From Crocodylus rhombifer (taxonomy: Eukaryota; Chordata; Crocodylia; Crocodylidae), in the NCBI GenBank assembly GCA_038503035.1, contig JAVSML010000049.1:248001-312000 (forward strand): a stretch of DNA of 64,000 nucleotides. Reading direction: 5' to 3'. The translations under genes were made by a program, and so were the position numbers. Under the pieces are notes generated by a model. That model searched no databases. It was not told the DNA's origin and was given only the letters and a program-made list of their open reading frames with translations. Positions 33,731 through 46,784 of the stretch are shown in pieces. Every line of letters begins with the position of its first letter. The first letter of the stretch is position 1.

Positions 33731-36230
33731 CTCTTGGGGGCAGGGGGGAGCAGACAGTGCTACTCAGCTGCTCTGTACTGCTTATTCAATTTTTGTGCCA
33801 ATAGAGGAGATGCATGCAAAATGAAGACTAACTCAAGACAGGCAGATTTCAGAGGAGTTACAGTAACTCAAAAGGTAAAAAGGATAAACAAATTGCCATA
33901 AAGACATTAGGGAACCATTTATTAAATACAAATAAGATGAGCTATTTCACATGAATGTGGTCAACTGCTTTTAGATGGTCCAGGAAAGAAGGGAAACAGC
34001 TTTGTCATCATTTGACAGCACTTACTTTGGGAGTGGCACACAGTTTCCCCCCACCCCACTTTGGGACCAGTTGAAATCTGCTGACTCTGGATTTCTGTGT
34101 TCGACTTAAAAATCCTAGGACTTCTGTAACACTGCTAAAATAGGGAGGATTATAAAATACAATAAAAGGTGGTCAACACAATCATTATGAGCTATTATAC
34201 AGGAAGTCCAATTTCTCTTTTAAATATGACCATAGAGAAAGCATTTTGCAAAAGCCAGTTATGACATTTCTAAAAGTCTTAATGGATTAATTTACAATAT
34301 ACACCATGACATAGAAAACAGAAAATGTGTATATTCTTTTATATTCAAATTTCACATGTTCATGGCAAATGTAATAATATAATTGTTATGAACTGAAAAT
34401 AACTTTACCTTTCAGTCACAGTTATTTGCACTATTTCATTGTTTTAAAGAAATTACATAAGTAATGGCTATTTACTGTAAAGCCATTACTAGACTTTTAA
34501 TAAGATCACTACTACAACTTGATACTGAGAGAGTAAGACTGTAAGTATTGGAAATGAGATTGCTACTGACTTCATTGCAATAGATTTTAAAAGAGACTAG
34601 AACTCCCCTCCCCCCCCCCCCGAAATGGCATGTAACGTATTTGCTCACTCCAATTTTCCACAGGCTTTAAGATGAAGATATTGAAAAGAAAGATGTGAAA
34701 GACCTGAAAAGAGTTTCTAAATTTCTAAGCTCTGGAACTCAATTCTCTCCCAACAAGGATGGGAGGAGAGTGAGGAGTAACCAAATGCACAAACTGGAGA
34801 ATGCAAGTTGATGCAACTGTGCCATTTATTCAACTTCACTCTTGAAGACAACTGCATAACCAACAACACCTGGCATTACATAATATGACTATGTTAAAAG
34901 GAAGGTGCTATTAAATAATTCTTAATGGTGATGTCTGCCAAGAACAGGTCTAACAAGCACAAAACACCGCTATCAGGGCAGATGAGAATATAATAGTTAG
35001 AACCACTTAAGTTGTCAGAAAATATTAGTCACAGCCATTCAGGACTCAGACTCTGGAATTCAGGGTAGATTTGCCAACTGAAATAGCGCATGCACATACA
35101 CACATGCACTTGGATATAAGATATTTATATAAGTAGATACATCTACTTATGCCAGAGGCCAGTACTACTTAACCTAGCTGTAAAAGAACCATTTGGGCTG
35201 GGAACCAAGAGGTTTTCAGAGTGAGGTTGATCACACTGGTCCTTGGTGTGTCAGCCAACTAGCATGCTTTAAATATACTTCTCCAGTTGGCCACAGGGGA
35301 ACCTTTGGTCTTGATCTGTATCCCATGTTGATTTTGTGCCTTTCAGGAGATTTCTCTGGACATGTTAGTTTCTGAAACACTCCAGGACCGGGTTTCTCCC
35401 AGTTGCTTTTGTTATCATGGGGCAAGATTTGTTGAGAAACCTTTGTCCTATTCCAGTTCACCATGTTTGCAAATGAACCGATGTCTTAATGAGACTGTTC
35501 ATTGCAAGAATTTAAGCCCTCATCCTGCTCACTTCCCTTGTCACCATTATGCCTTCTGTAATTAACCAAGCATAGGACAAGCTTTCTTGCTGAATTGCCA
35601 TGTTTTTGTGTGGTTCAGCTCACTAATCATGTCTATACCTCCTGTTTCCAGAGTCACTGGTTTTACATATCACTGTACTTCAGACATTGAAACAGCACTA
35701 ATTTTCTTTACTATTTTTCACCAGGTAAAGGACTTTGACAGACTTCCCTTGTCCTTCTGTACTAATAGATATGCCTAAGTATGCTCAGCTAAAGCACTCC
35801 AAGAGAGGAAAAGACAGAGCCAGAATATAACACACTCTGCCAATCACTGGACAACAGAGCTTTTCCATGGGGTATATCCTAAACAAATTTTTATTAATAC
35901 ATCCAAAATTCAGCCTATTGACTCCTCAGTTTCCAGGCATGACAGATCATTCAATGCCACTTCATTGTTCAGAAGGGAGTTGATTAAAACAAGCAGAACA
36001 CTGGATCACTGGAGAAACTCATCTGCCTGAGCAAATGCAAAATAACTTTTCCTTTGAAGTCTTCCTTTCACATTTGGAGTTCCCAAAAAAGCTTAAAAAC
36101 TATAACCTTCCTTACAGATAATAATCTTTGCTTCAGGTGTTAGTGTACCTCCTTTCCTTGACTGTTTATTTTAAGTGCCACAGGTTTGCTTCAATACCAA
36201 GTTTGGTACCCCCAGGCAGTCAGTCCTACC
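33731..36230. other. no gene seen
   Basis: Mostly AT-rich unique-looking DNA with a run of 12 C at 34610-34621. Several 60-77 codon frames near 35200-35780 have no recognisable domain. Confidence 0.5.
34610..34621. repeat. poly(C) tract
   Basis: Run of 12 C, preceded by 'cccct'. Confidence 0.9.
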
Positions 36231-36239
36231 CGCTATGTC

Positions 36240-36398
36240 AGGGGTGGGCAAAATGTGGCCCACCAGGCCATTTTATCCGGCCTGTGAGGCCCCTAAAAAA
36301 TTTAGAAAATTAATATTTAGCTGCCCCTGGCTGCCTGTCATGTGGCTTGTCAAAACCCAGTAAGCGGCCCTCTGCCCAAAATAATTGCCCATTCCTTT
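36240..36398. mobile_element. hAT-type MITE with perfect 8-bp target duplication
   Basis: The 159-bp element starts 'aggggtgggcaaaatgtggc' and ends 'aataattgcccattccttt'. Both flanks are the identical 8-mer gctatgtc (36232-36239 and 36399-36406). The ends resemble CAGGGGTGGGCAA-type hAT termini, with one base shared between duplication and end. Its tail ('cggccctctgcccaaaataa') recurs near 48247-48283 inside the 46.8-48.4 kb composite. Non-coding. Confidence 0.92.
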
Positions 36399-36406
36399 GC
36401 TATGTC

Positions 36407-37600
36407 CTCTGGCCTCTTAGTTATCACTCCTTTTGCCTGCCCAACTTTGATGTTAACTATGATTATGATTTAGGAGCCTGGCTTTAATTATTGGAATAGC
36501 ACCTTAGGTACATTTCTCCACTCTTCTCATAATAAGACTGCCTCTCTGGCCCAACGAGCACACATACCAATGAACTTGCCTACTGCCATCAGCCAGCCTC
36601 CCAGGTTCGCTCCACTCCCAAATTACTCTAATACTTGGTTAGGCCTAACTAGACTGATCCTCTTAGCCTGTAGGGCTGTGAAGCCACACCTCAGTTCCAA
36701 GCTCACTTAATCAGTCTTAGGCTTGGGCTTCTTGTCCTCAGTCAGCTTCAAGTCCTTTGGTCTCCAATCTCCTCCCATTCTTGCCACACTCAGGGTCTGC
36801 AGCCTCTTGCTCCACTCAAGACAGCTTGCCACTAGAGCCTTCAACTGCCTCTCACAGAAGCTCCTTCCATAGAGGCAAAGCTCAGCCTCAGCCTTCGCCC
36901 TCAGCATGCTTCCCACACACTGGCCGGTGAGGTTCCCCCCAGCACTCCCAGAATGCCCTATATAGCAGCTCTAGCTCCTCAGGCATATTTACCCATTGTC
37001 CATTCCATCCCAGATACAGCACGTACCCAGCACCCTCTATACGTACCCCAAAACTCCTTCACCAGGTGCCCTTAGGTGCTATAACAACCTTAGCATCCTT
37101 TACCAGGTTCCCATTGCAGTTTCCCTGCTCTCTACAACCCATTCCCATACCTCACACCTAAATAGCAAATAAAACTATCAATTTAAACAAATTAAAAGTA
37201 CCCAGAGTGACTAGTTACCACAGAAAACCCCCTGGACCATTAGCTGAGTATCTTACTTTCCATGGATCAGTCACTTTTGAGCTCTTTTTTCTTTTTTCAG
37301 GGGCCAGACATAAGTAACCCTAAGCTCCCTTCCGCTCCCTCCCCCAACCTTTATAGCTTTCAGCAGGGTACAGGGATTTTCCATTAGTATCATCAGCAGG
37401 CCTGCGGCTCTGCTGCAGCCTCTAGCTTGCTCCAGCTCTCTGCAGATTTCTAGCTTCTGTCAGCTGCCTACATCTCATAGCTTACTCTAAGTCGGCCAGC
37501 AGCAACTATTTTCAGCTGTATAATGCTGCCTTCTCCCCATTTAAGTAACAAAGGGTTGGAGCCCCTGCTATGGGAGTGTCATACTAATGATAGAAGGCAG
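36407..37600. other. C-rich unclassified region
   Basis: Pyrimidine-rich, moderately GC-rich DNA with abundant 'ctcccag', 'tcctc' and 'agctt' words. It may be an old LTR or DNA transposon, but I found no inverted ends or coding signal. The 69-codon minus-strand frame at 36707-36916 has no recognised domain. Confidence 0.35.
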
Positions 37601-38205
37601 AAAGAGCTACCTGGAGTATTGTTATGATCAGTCAATAACTGATGTCATACAAGAATAACTTTTTCCTTGTATTCATCACAGTCCAAAGAAGGTTGTACAT
37701 TCAAAGGACGTGATACTAGAAGACACTCACAACTAATATATGATTCTACTCTGAAAAGGATCCAAGCACAAACAGCACTTTCTTACTCAGCCAATCTGCA
37801 TTCTGGATGAGGACCAACTGAACTAGATTATGCTTCTTCATATGCATCAATATGATCTTTTACTAAATTCAACTCAATTGCTCCTATGCAAGCTTTTAGA
37901 AGGCATTGGAGCTAGACTCGTATCCAGGCAGTCATTTCTCAGAACACTACCTCACTTTGAAAAGCTTAGGTGAAGAACTGCATACAATAGTAAGCATATT
38001 TCCATAAGCAAACAGGTAACCTTGAATGTGATCAGACTCTTTGTGTTTCCTCCCCTAGATAGAACAATTTTACTCTAAGTAAGTTAAGAGGATTTTTACA
38101 GTTACATACCAAATCCAAAGTTTAGTAGAGCATAAGCAAGGGATTTAGAAAATACTCCAACACAATATTGTGGTAAATTGGAAGGACTGATCTGAGCAAG
38201 TCTGA
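37600..38205. other. no gene seen
   Basis: AT-rich; no landmarks recognised. Confidence 0.5.
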
Positions 38206-38208
38206 AAT

Positions 38209-38514
38209 CAGTAGCATAACTGGGAGGAAGAAGGGCACTACTTAGATGTGGCACCAGAACTGCACCCCTTTTCCCTTCATTCTTTCCATGGCTGAAGCAG
38301 CCCTGCACCCCACAGCCAGAAAAGCTGGGATGGAGCAGTGCCTGGCCAGAGAAGCTGGGCCAAAGGAGTCCGCACTGTCCAGCTGGAGGAGTTGAGCATG
38401 AGAACATCCACAGCAGGCACCTTCTCCAGCCCTCAGTACTCTTCCCTCCCCAATATTCATGCTCAAGGGTGCAGAAAAGTTTTGCTTGGGGCACAAAAGT
38501 AATTTCTTACACTG
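38209..38514. mobile_element. possible hAT-type MITE
   Basis: Begins 'cagtagcataactggg', which resembles decayed CAGTGGCGTAACT-type hAT ends, has a GC-rich body, and closes with 'gcacaaaagtaatttcttac' then 'actg'. The 130-codon minus-strand frame across it shows no domain. The flanking 8-mers do not match, so assignment is tentative. Confidence 0.4.
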
Positions 38515-38742
38515 ACTTTTGAAATTACAAACCTAGACAATCATGGGTTAGTTATGTTTCTGAATACAGTAACAGGATTACTCCTGAAGACTGTGGCAGA
38601 CCCTGAGCCCCCACTGAGATCATTCTGGTGAAAAGCAACTGTAATGTTTTCCTGAAAGGACAAACAGAAAATTTCTGCAGCATGGGGGAGCCCTGAATTC
38701 ATAACATTTAGATCAGGCTCTTGTGTTCCCTTTGGTGTAGGG

Positions 38743-39291
38743 TAGGTATATCAAATTCATCCACCCCCCACCTCCCCCATGACCCACAAGGGGCACAGGG
38801 CCAGTACTCGGGCTGATCAAGCCCACAGACCTGCTTGGTGCACTGAAGCCAGAGTATGTCTCAGACTAGCCCCACATGTTGCATGCAGCACACACAGTAG
38901 CTCCAGCCCATGCACTTTATGCAGTATGCATGGGCCCCAGCCCAGCAAGTTGCATGCAGTTTGTTGGGTTGGTCCAGGGAACATGTGGCTCTAGCACTGT
39001 GAGCCCAGTCCAGAGCATCCCTGGATGCAGCAGCCAAGCCACTGCATCCCTTGAAATGCAGGTGCTTCAGACCATCCCCATATGTTGCATGCAGCACAGA
39101 AGGTCCAGCTCCACCTGCTGTGTGCGGTGCACATCACACAGCCTCTACATGCCCATATACAGCACACAGAGCCAGTGCGTGCTGCATACAGCCTGCAGGT
39201 CCAGTCCGATACCCATAGGTAGTACTGCAGGATGGATGACAGGACTCTTCCAGCTGGATCCAGCCTGTGGGCTGGGTCTTTGATACCCCTG
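38743..39291. mobile_element. hAT-type non-autonomous element with internal minisatellite
   Basis: The 549-bp element starts 'taggtatatcaaattcat' and ends 'gtctttgatacccctg'; the latter reverse-complemented reads 'caggggtatcaaagac', matching CAGGGGTATCAAA-type hAT ends. Flanking 8-mers gtgtaggg (38735-38742) and gtacaagg (39292-39299) agree at 5 of 8, and all three differences are transitions. The body contains several degenerate repeats of 'gttgcatgcagcaca' and 'gtccagcc' (38875-39200). Overlapping frames of up to 135 codons on both strands are compositional. Confidence 0.75.
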
Positions 39292-39299
39292 GTACAAGG

Positions 39300-40780
39300 G
39301 ATCTCTTGGGGTTGGCTGGGGCAATCTAAGGAGAGAAAATGTTGAAGCCAGAGTATGGCAGAGTACATCAACAGCTGGACAGCAGAAGTTTCCCTGGGGA
39401 CTATTCTAGCCTACATAAATGAAACATTAAAAAGTGTTGCATCTTACTATATTTTCCTTGTACTGTCCATTTAAGGCCAAAGCCCTCACTTTCAGCTGTG
39501 CAGGGTTCAGTTTGTTTTGCAGCAGTTTTGCACCACTGGGGACTGTGTTTTCCCTGCCACAAGGAGCCAGAGGACATATTCTTGGTTTCTTTCACTCACC
39601 AGGACTGGTGAGGGTCATGGTCAGGGACAGAGCAAGTATAGGTCTTGCATACGTACTAGGGCAACTGTTAAGATCCATCCTGGATGATTCCAGAGAGTTA
39701 TGTTAATAAATACTTGTTAGTTCAACACAGGAGTGTCCAGAGTGTTGTTGCTGAACTCACAACATATCAAAAGCAAATTAAAACAACTGCATGGTTGCAT
39801 TAATTCATGCAGTCCCCCTGCTAAGGCATGTCGACTCTTGCAAAAATGACTACACATAATATTTCTTTGGTGTACCAAAAGACTGTGCTCAGTATTTGGG
39901 GGTGCAAAAATTTCAAATAATTGTCTTCACTTTTTAAATGGTAAAGCTAAAAAACAGAGACGAAAAACCTCTCCAACTGAAATCAGATCAAGGACATATA
40001 ATATCCAGATATATTTAGAGTATTTATTAGTAGTCCTCTGCATTTTCTGAATATGGAACAATCAGCATTCACTGACAAGTTTTCAACTGCAGATTACCTC
40101 ACTAGCTGACTTCATGAAATTCATCTGGTATCAGTTCTCAGGTAAAAAAACTAGCCCTCCATTTACATTTTAAAATATGTAAGTATTTTCAATGCATATT
40201 ATTATACAAGAAACATTTAAATTAATTTAAAGGGAATAATAAAAAATGTAATCACTACATATGCCATCACTGAAGGAGAGTCTATTGCTGTGATTTATAA
40301 ACTGTTTTGAGGTCTTTCCTTGAGATCTAAGTAAAACCTTCCTATCTCAAAACATCAGAGAAAACATTTTAAGTCAGACTGAAACCAGAGTGTTTTATTA
40401 TGGGAGAATGCCACTAAATGTATGCAAAGCACTCCCGCTGTTCCTACATTGTAGTAGTCCGTCACGAAAGAGACATTACTCACTAGACATCTGGAAACAG
40501 CTCTTTCCTCTTGTTAATTAGTAGAACAAAGCTTTCTATAAATGCCCAAAGAATGACATTTGCCTGGCAGGCACATCACAATCTGCAGTTTAAAGTATTT
40601 TCCTGATACGAGACTATTTCATTATTCTTTTCATATTTATAATACAGAATACAGAACTTCAGAGACTACAGAAAAATTCTTAGTCCTAAGCAGCACAACT
40701 ATTTTGTTTAAATTATTTAGTATCAAAGCAATTTGCAAGAATGCAGTCTCACCCATGATGGGTTTTGGTGAAACCCTAAT
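39300..40780. other. no gene seen
   Basis: AT-rich unique-looking DNA with no recognised repeat or coding signal. The 90-codon plus frame at 39434-39706 has no domain. Confidence 0.5.
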
Positions 40781-40789
40781 ACGTTTCTC

Positions 40790-41010
40790 CATTGGTGACA
40801 TGTGGGGGGTGCACATGTACCCCCTGAGATTGGCCGTACACCCCCTTGAAGCACCAGCGGCGAAACCAGAAGTGCACTTCAGGTTTCACTGCTGGCTCGG
40901 CGATCAGCCACTGGGGGACCACCCCTCCCCCCCGGTTTGCGATTGGCCGCTGGCCCTCTCTTTTGGCGATCTGGTGCCCACCCAGACTCGGGAGGCACCA
41001 GTCACCCATG
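40790..41010 (+). mobile_element. hAT-type MITE, family of three (copy 2)
   Basis: The 221-bp GC-rich element begins 'cattggtgacatgtgggggg' and ends 'aggcaccagtcacccatg'. Flanks are cgtttctc (40782-40789) and catttctc (41011-41018), 7 of 8 identical. Head and tail match the copies at 33292-33506 (inverted) and 62400-62603; the middle differs. The longer open frames spanning it (40560-41087) are chance. Confidence 0.88.
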
Positions 41011-41018
41011 CATTTCTC

Positions 41019-43256
41019 TCTCTACTTTCAACCATGCTGATAAGATATTACTTATGTTCCCTTATAATGTTAGCTTTCCTTAGCTGATCATGAACAACTA
41101 ACATGGAAAATATTTTTTTGATTTGCATAGAAAATATTGAGTTAATTTACTCAAAGATTGCATGGAAGGCAAAAAGGAGATATTATGTTATTTATGGCCG
41201 CTTTCACAGACGGCCAACAGCCAACTTCCCTTTCTTGTTGGAAGAGCTATTAATGTGTTTTCTCCTTAGGATGCTAATCTCGAACGTGTCCTCCCGTAGC
41301 ATCAACTTTCCCTGCTTCAGAATGTTGAGTTTACACTAAATCTCATCTTCCCGGGTCACATCAGCTTTTTCTCCAGAAAACATAGAAAGCAGTAATAAGT
41401 ATGCAATTTCCTACATATATGACTGCAGTTCAAACTCTGATCTGCACTTATAATTCAGGAAGAGGCACCATGAAATTCCCAATAAGCTTATGATTAACTG
41501 TACGCTCTTTGCTTCACTACTCCAATTCCAGCGCATTAACCCAGCAGAATTATAAAGCTGGATAATAGCGGGTACTTTTTTCCAGTGTGTTTTGAAAATG
41601 AATCTACTCGCTGTTGAGTGCATCCCATTCTTTGAGGAGAATAAGAGGATTCGCTTTTATTTGCAACGAGTGACAAAGTTCCTTTTTCCAGTCTTTTTCA
41701 AAGACTTGTGTGCTGTTTGGGTTCCTCTATAGTTCAGAACAGTTCAACCCACAGAACCTCAGCTCTGAATTCCAATTATGCCAAGTTCAGCACACCACTC
41801 TGGCAGCATAAAGAGCTTTTCAGTAAAGTAAATGTTATCTAAATCAACGTTTCAGACTTTCTTTACCTTGCCAGAGTATAGCTAAGATTTTTTCCCTGTA
41901 TTTTTAACTAGCTATCAACCCTCCCTTATGTATGTGGATGATAACAACATGGGCTGCATAGTTTGGCAACAACACACATACCACTTTCCCAGTAGTAACA
42001 CCGTTGACTGACAGGGTGAAATATTTCAGCCAAGCACTGCCAGCCTCTCACAGCTTATTAAATAAATACTTAATCATTCAAGCTTGGATTTTGTTTCCGT
42101 ATATGTCCCTTCCACTAGCGCACCCAAACATGTTGTCAGTTATCACTTCATTAAACTTGGCTTTCCCTAAATGCTATTCTATCTCCTCCTCTTATCACCC
42201 ATTAAAAAGAACTTCATGTCTTTCAGAGAATTTTCCATTTTTCTTGAATAATTAATTTCCTAAAACTTGTCTTTTCCATATTGTAATACCTTGATTCTGT
42301 CCTTTCTGGGTTTATAAATAAATCACCATTATCTATTTTTATATACTAGTTACTTCAAAGAACACTTAGTAAGGCATAATACTCCTGCCCAAAGCCCAAA
42401 AGAGATTAGCCAAGCTAATTCACAATGTGACACAATGAATAATTATTACTAATAGTACAAAGAGGTCAATCTGGTGACAAGCAAGCATTGGAGCAATGCA
42501 ATAGTGTGACTACTTAGTTGCATATTGTGCGTCTCAGTAGTTCAACAATTGTGTTTGGAATTCATATACATCGCTATAGATCAAATATCACCCTAGCCAT
42601 ATACATGTTTAAAGAGATATAGGAATAAAATTATAGAATAAGTAGAGTTTAAATTTTGAACTTTGGACTGCACTGGTCAATATAAATCACTTGTCCTTAG
42701 AAATGGGTATACATAGGTATAAAATAAACTATTTGAGAGACTACCAGGTATTACACGTTTAACTGAATGGAAAGTACACTATGTGGCTAACCAAGCTACT
42801 GCTTTTCATAATAGTAAAGACTAAGGCACTTACAATGACTATCATTTAATTATTTGTTGGATGGTGTTGCTGCTCTCAGCAATGTTCAATACATAAGCTT
42901 GAGCCTGCTAAAATGACCAAGTTTGCCTAAGCATTTGAGCCTAAAATTGGATGTGGAAAATTTACCAAATCTTGTTGTAGTACTTTAGAGATTTCATCAG
43001 GCTGGATTTACAATATGAAATACAGCCAGCCTTGGATTATTCACTCAATATGAAGCAACAAGAGAAAGACTAGTAGGACTCATAATTCTGAGGTATGTTG
43101 AGTATGAGCGTGTGTGTATGCCTGCATCTTCTATAAGAGCTTAACAGGGTGGAGGTGAAGAGCCCTTTCAAGATCCTAGTGGCTTCAACAGGAGACAAAG
43201 AAATTAAGCACTTCCAAGACTAGAATCAGAACCAACTCCCCTGTAAGATGTAGCCT
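41019..43256. other. unique-looking DNA with a CpG-retaining stretch
   Basis: No repeat landmarks. Between about 41195 and 41680 at least twelve CpG dinucleotides occur in otherwise AT-rich DNA, clearly denser than the neighbouring unique sequence. Open frames there are short. It could be a conserved non-coding element or an unrecognised exon or regulatory sequence. Confidence 0.4.
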
Positions 43257-43782
43257 TATGGTGTGAACAAGCATTTGCAAGTCTTAGTTCAGTTTAGACA
43301 GCTTAGTTTAAGCCACCTGAACCTGAGTCAGGAGTGGCACGTGCAGGTGGTCACCTCTTACCAGGAGAGGTACAGGTAGCTGGAAGTAAATAAATTGCGG
43401 GGAAGGGCTGGTGGGTCTGGGGAGGAGGAGGTAGGGCCTAGCAGGTCTGCAGCAGAGGTTTATAGGTGGGACAGCTGAGGGGTGGGGAGGGAAGGGGGAG
43501 CAGGGGGAGGGGGAGGAAATAGCCTGGCCAGGGTTGTGGGAAAAAAAACCCAGCAGAGTCTCAGGACTGTGCTGTGAATGTGTGCAGGTTGGGTTAAAGC
43601 TTGCTAGACCAGGTTCACCCTTTATTGATCTAAAGTGAGTTTTCCTCTAAGGTGAATTAAATTTAGATTGAGTTTGAGATTTTTAGGGCGACCTAAGCTT
43701 TGTGAATGATTGCATGATGGGTCTTTTAAATGACCTTAACTATGGTTAGGGTGATCTAAATGTAATGCTTGTACACACCCTG
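43257..43782. mobile_element. probable non-autonomous DNA transposon
   Basis: The left end 'tatggtgtgaacaagcattt' and the reverse complement of the right end 'cagggtgtgtacaagcatta' match at about 15 of 20 positions. The interior has a G-rich purine tract (43400-43510) and 'gtttaag/cttaaac'-like words. No target duplication was recognised (tgtagcct versus atcctgaa) and no coding frame. Confidence 0.6.
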
Positions 43783-43977
43783 ATCCTGAATTTACTGCAG
43801 TAGGAATAATCACATATATAACATCAATCATGGACAGGGTCATGATCTTGAAGACGAAATGAGAATTTCTAAGTGCACTTTTCATGCTAGAGGGAAAACA
43901 TGAAGGAAAGGTCAAGTAGCTAGATAGCCTAATGACTGCTTAGGCTGCAGAGAAGACAAAAGAGATAATTTTCCCCT

Positions 43978-44245
43978 CAGTGGGCATGTCTACATGTACA
44001 TTAATGCACCATGGTTATGGCACATTAAGTTTAGTACCTGTAATAACTTGCTAAGATGCTAACTAAATGCACAGTAACCGGCATTGCTGTGCAGAAGTGC
44101 CAGCACACACCTTTTAAATAATGCTAATACGCAGTAGACTAATTTTACTGCATATTAGCCAAAAGCATGACTTTTTGCCATGACAAATTAATGCACAGTA
44201 GAATTAGTCTATTGTGCATTTAGCATCTTGCGTAGACACACCCTG
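43978..44245. mobile_element. hAT-like MITE with 'gtctac' ends
   Basis: The 268-bp element starts 'cagtgggcatgtctacatg' and ends 'cttgcgtagacacaccctg', whose reverse complement begins 'cagggtgtgtctacg'. The interior contains 'aaatgcacagtaac', the inverse of the word shared by 4785-5000 and 16307-16376. Flanking 8-mers (tttcccct / aaagcaat) do not match, so the insertion site is decayed or rearranged. Non-coding. Confidence 0.75.
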
Positions 44246-44249
44246 AAAG

Positions 44250-45145
44250 CAATGATGTAACAGTCTTTTCCTTAAATGTATTGAATGGGCATTTTATTTA
44301 AGTACTGTAACAGTAAGATCTTAGAACTCTCCTCTTATTTTAAGAACATGCTTAAAACAATCAGTGTATGTAGCGCTACTGATTTTATGGTGGGATGCCA
44401 ACCAATTGAGTATCTGGCCCATTCTGTAAAAGTATATGTATGTTAGTATATCAGGACTAAAGCTGTCTGATTACATCACTGCAATATCAATAGCTTACTG
44501 ATTTTTATAATGCAAAAAACCTTTTCTGTGCAATTACATATGCAATATTAAACTTAAAAACTTACAGGAACAGTTGCACAGTAACATTATTGGGAGTGAC
44601 TTGGTAGTACATGATTTTAAAGACCATTAACTTATGTGCAAATTAAAACAATCTTTTCAAAAGAAGTTTCTGTGATAGAATTCTAACACTAACATATGCA
44701 ACAGTGCAAAACCTTGTATATCAATTACACTAAATAAATCTATTTTGTAAAGGAAGTACATACAGATGAAACAGCAAAACAGACAAGTGAAGTGTTCACT
44801 GATATTAGAGGTAATTTTTTAAGTGTCAGAATAAGTGCTTAGTTTGACACAGTGTTCAAGTTTCAGTTCTAAAACTAGAAGAGACTATCTTCTGGTACAT
44901 TAAACATACCCTATCCTACTTGGCTTTCAAAGATTCAGCATATGCTCGTGATTATTTCATAGAAGGCAATGGGCTTTCATTTTCTTTTTAAATGCAAGAA
45001 AACTTCAGAAGGATAGAAAATAAATAGTTCAGTATACAAAGTGCTGTGCCTTTAAATAGATTACTCCATGTAAGCTTCCTTAGATTTTAGTGAGTTTCAG
45101 TTCCATAGGTCTCACTCAACTTCTACACAAGGTTTTCAAATGGGA
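44250..45145. other. no gene seen
   Basis: AT-rich unique-looking sequence. Confidence 0.5.
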
Positions 45146-45153
45146 AAGCAAGG

Positions 45154-45772
45154 CAGTGCTTCCCAAGTTTTTCTTCAGCATAACCCCATTTCTTCAGCAT
45201 GGCTCCTCACTCCCAACCCGCAGCCCCATGGCCCTGCTGGTGCCTGCTGCTCCCAACCTGCAGAGCCCAGCTGCTGTCACCTGTAGGACATGGCAGTTGC
45301 TGTGGCCAGAGCAGAGCATGGAGCCCAGCTTCTGCCTCCGCTCCCCCATCTGGTCCTCTGCAGGCAGTATGGCCAGAGCAGAGCCTGTAGCAGCAAGGAG
45401 GATGCAGGCTGCCTGTGGCAGGCTTGGGGCTCCCTGCCCTGCTGCCCTCCCTCCAGAGGCTCCAAAGCCCAGCAGGTGGGGCCTGGCATGGAAGGGAGTA
45501 CCGTGCCACCGTGGCTGCCAAGTTGAGGTGCCCCCTACCCACCCGACAGCAGTAGGAGCACAACTCTGCACCACCGCCATTGGTGGCCATAATGGTGCAG
45601 CCCTCCCTCCTGTGCTGGGTCCTGCCCACTGGGCTGCAGAGGCGGCCCCTGCCTGGAGCTGATTCAGCCCCATTGCAGCCCTGCAACCCACTGTGGGCAC
45701 AGAAATCTCATGACCCAACCACTGATGTTGTAACTCCATTTTGGGTTGCGACTCACAATTTAGGAACCGCTG
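45154..45772. mobile_element. hAT-type non-autonomous element, GC-rich, 619 bp
   Basis: Starts 'cagtgcttcccaagttttt' and ends 'caatttaggaaccgctg' (reverse complement 'cagcggttcctaaattg'), the CAGTGGTTCCCAAA type of hAT end. Flanks aagcaagg (45146-45153) and aagtaagg (45773-45780) agree at 7 of 8. Long overlapping open frames on both strands (up to 190 codons) arise from its GC-rich body and carry no transposase motif. Confidence 0.88.
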
Positions 45773-45780
45773 AAGTAAGG

Positions 45781-46784
45781 GGTCTACTTACTGGGGTGAC
45801 AGGCTGCACTAAAGTGATCCTTAAAGTTATTAATACACAAGAAAATAAACTTTACAGTTATCTATTTCAATTAACTTGTTATTGCCTTATAATGTAGGGG
45901 ATAGCTTTTGAACCACTAATATCCATTTAAATTTATTCTAATTTCTAATGATCCTCACAAAATTCATCGTGGAACATAAGTGTATGTGGACAAAAATGTA
46001 TATACACCACTTGTTCAGTGGGCACATTCAGTCATGAATAGTATAATGCACACACTATATATTATTTTGTACATACACAAATACCATAACTAGCATTATC
46101 ATTACACTCATCACACTAGAGTAGAACTTCACACTGGCTTTGATGGTCCGCATGCCTATAAGTCACACATACAAATCTATCCTCTGGTCCAAAATTAGTA
46201 AGACTGGCTTTTTCATAGGGGTGTGGTAAGGGGTGAAGATGGAAAGAGAAGAGGAAACAATGTGAGTTCCCTGTTATAGTGGGTTGAGAATTTAACATGG
46301 ATTTAGCTAAAATTTCAAAATCTCAAATAGTTTGATTAATGAAGTAGTCTGTAAATACGTCAGATAGAATGCTTTCATTGTGAGAGTAGCAAGCAGATAC
46401 TTTGATGCTATTTATTTGGTACCATATATACCGTTAGAATTAATCAGATATCAGTATGGCTTTGTTGAAACATCTTGATTTTTTTTGTATCAAATATCTC
46501 ATTTAAGTGAAAGGCGTAGGAGATTTTGTTTACCAAACTTGCAAAATTTATTCTTCTCCATTCACTGTGAGATTTGGAGTGTGAAAGGGACCAAAGTTGA
46601 TGAGATCTGACTCAAAGCTTGTTAGGGATCTCTAGGATTCTCTCAAGAAAACTGAACAACTATTGAAAGATGAAAAACTGCGGAATGGCTGTGAATTTAT
46701 TCTTTCAAATGCACGTATTACTTCTGAGTTAAACTACACACCGTAATTCAGCTCAGTTCAGTTATTCATCCCCAAATAACAAGA
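45781..46784. other. no gene seen
   Basis: AT-rich; no landmarks recognised. Confidence 0.5.

Noticed and set aside
45090..45739. Long overlapping frames (190, 181, 159 codons) on both strands
   Set aside because: They fall inside a GC-rich non-autonomous hAT element with a 7/8 target duplication; frames on both strands at once point to composition, not coding.
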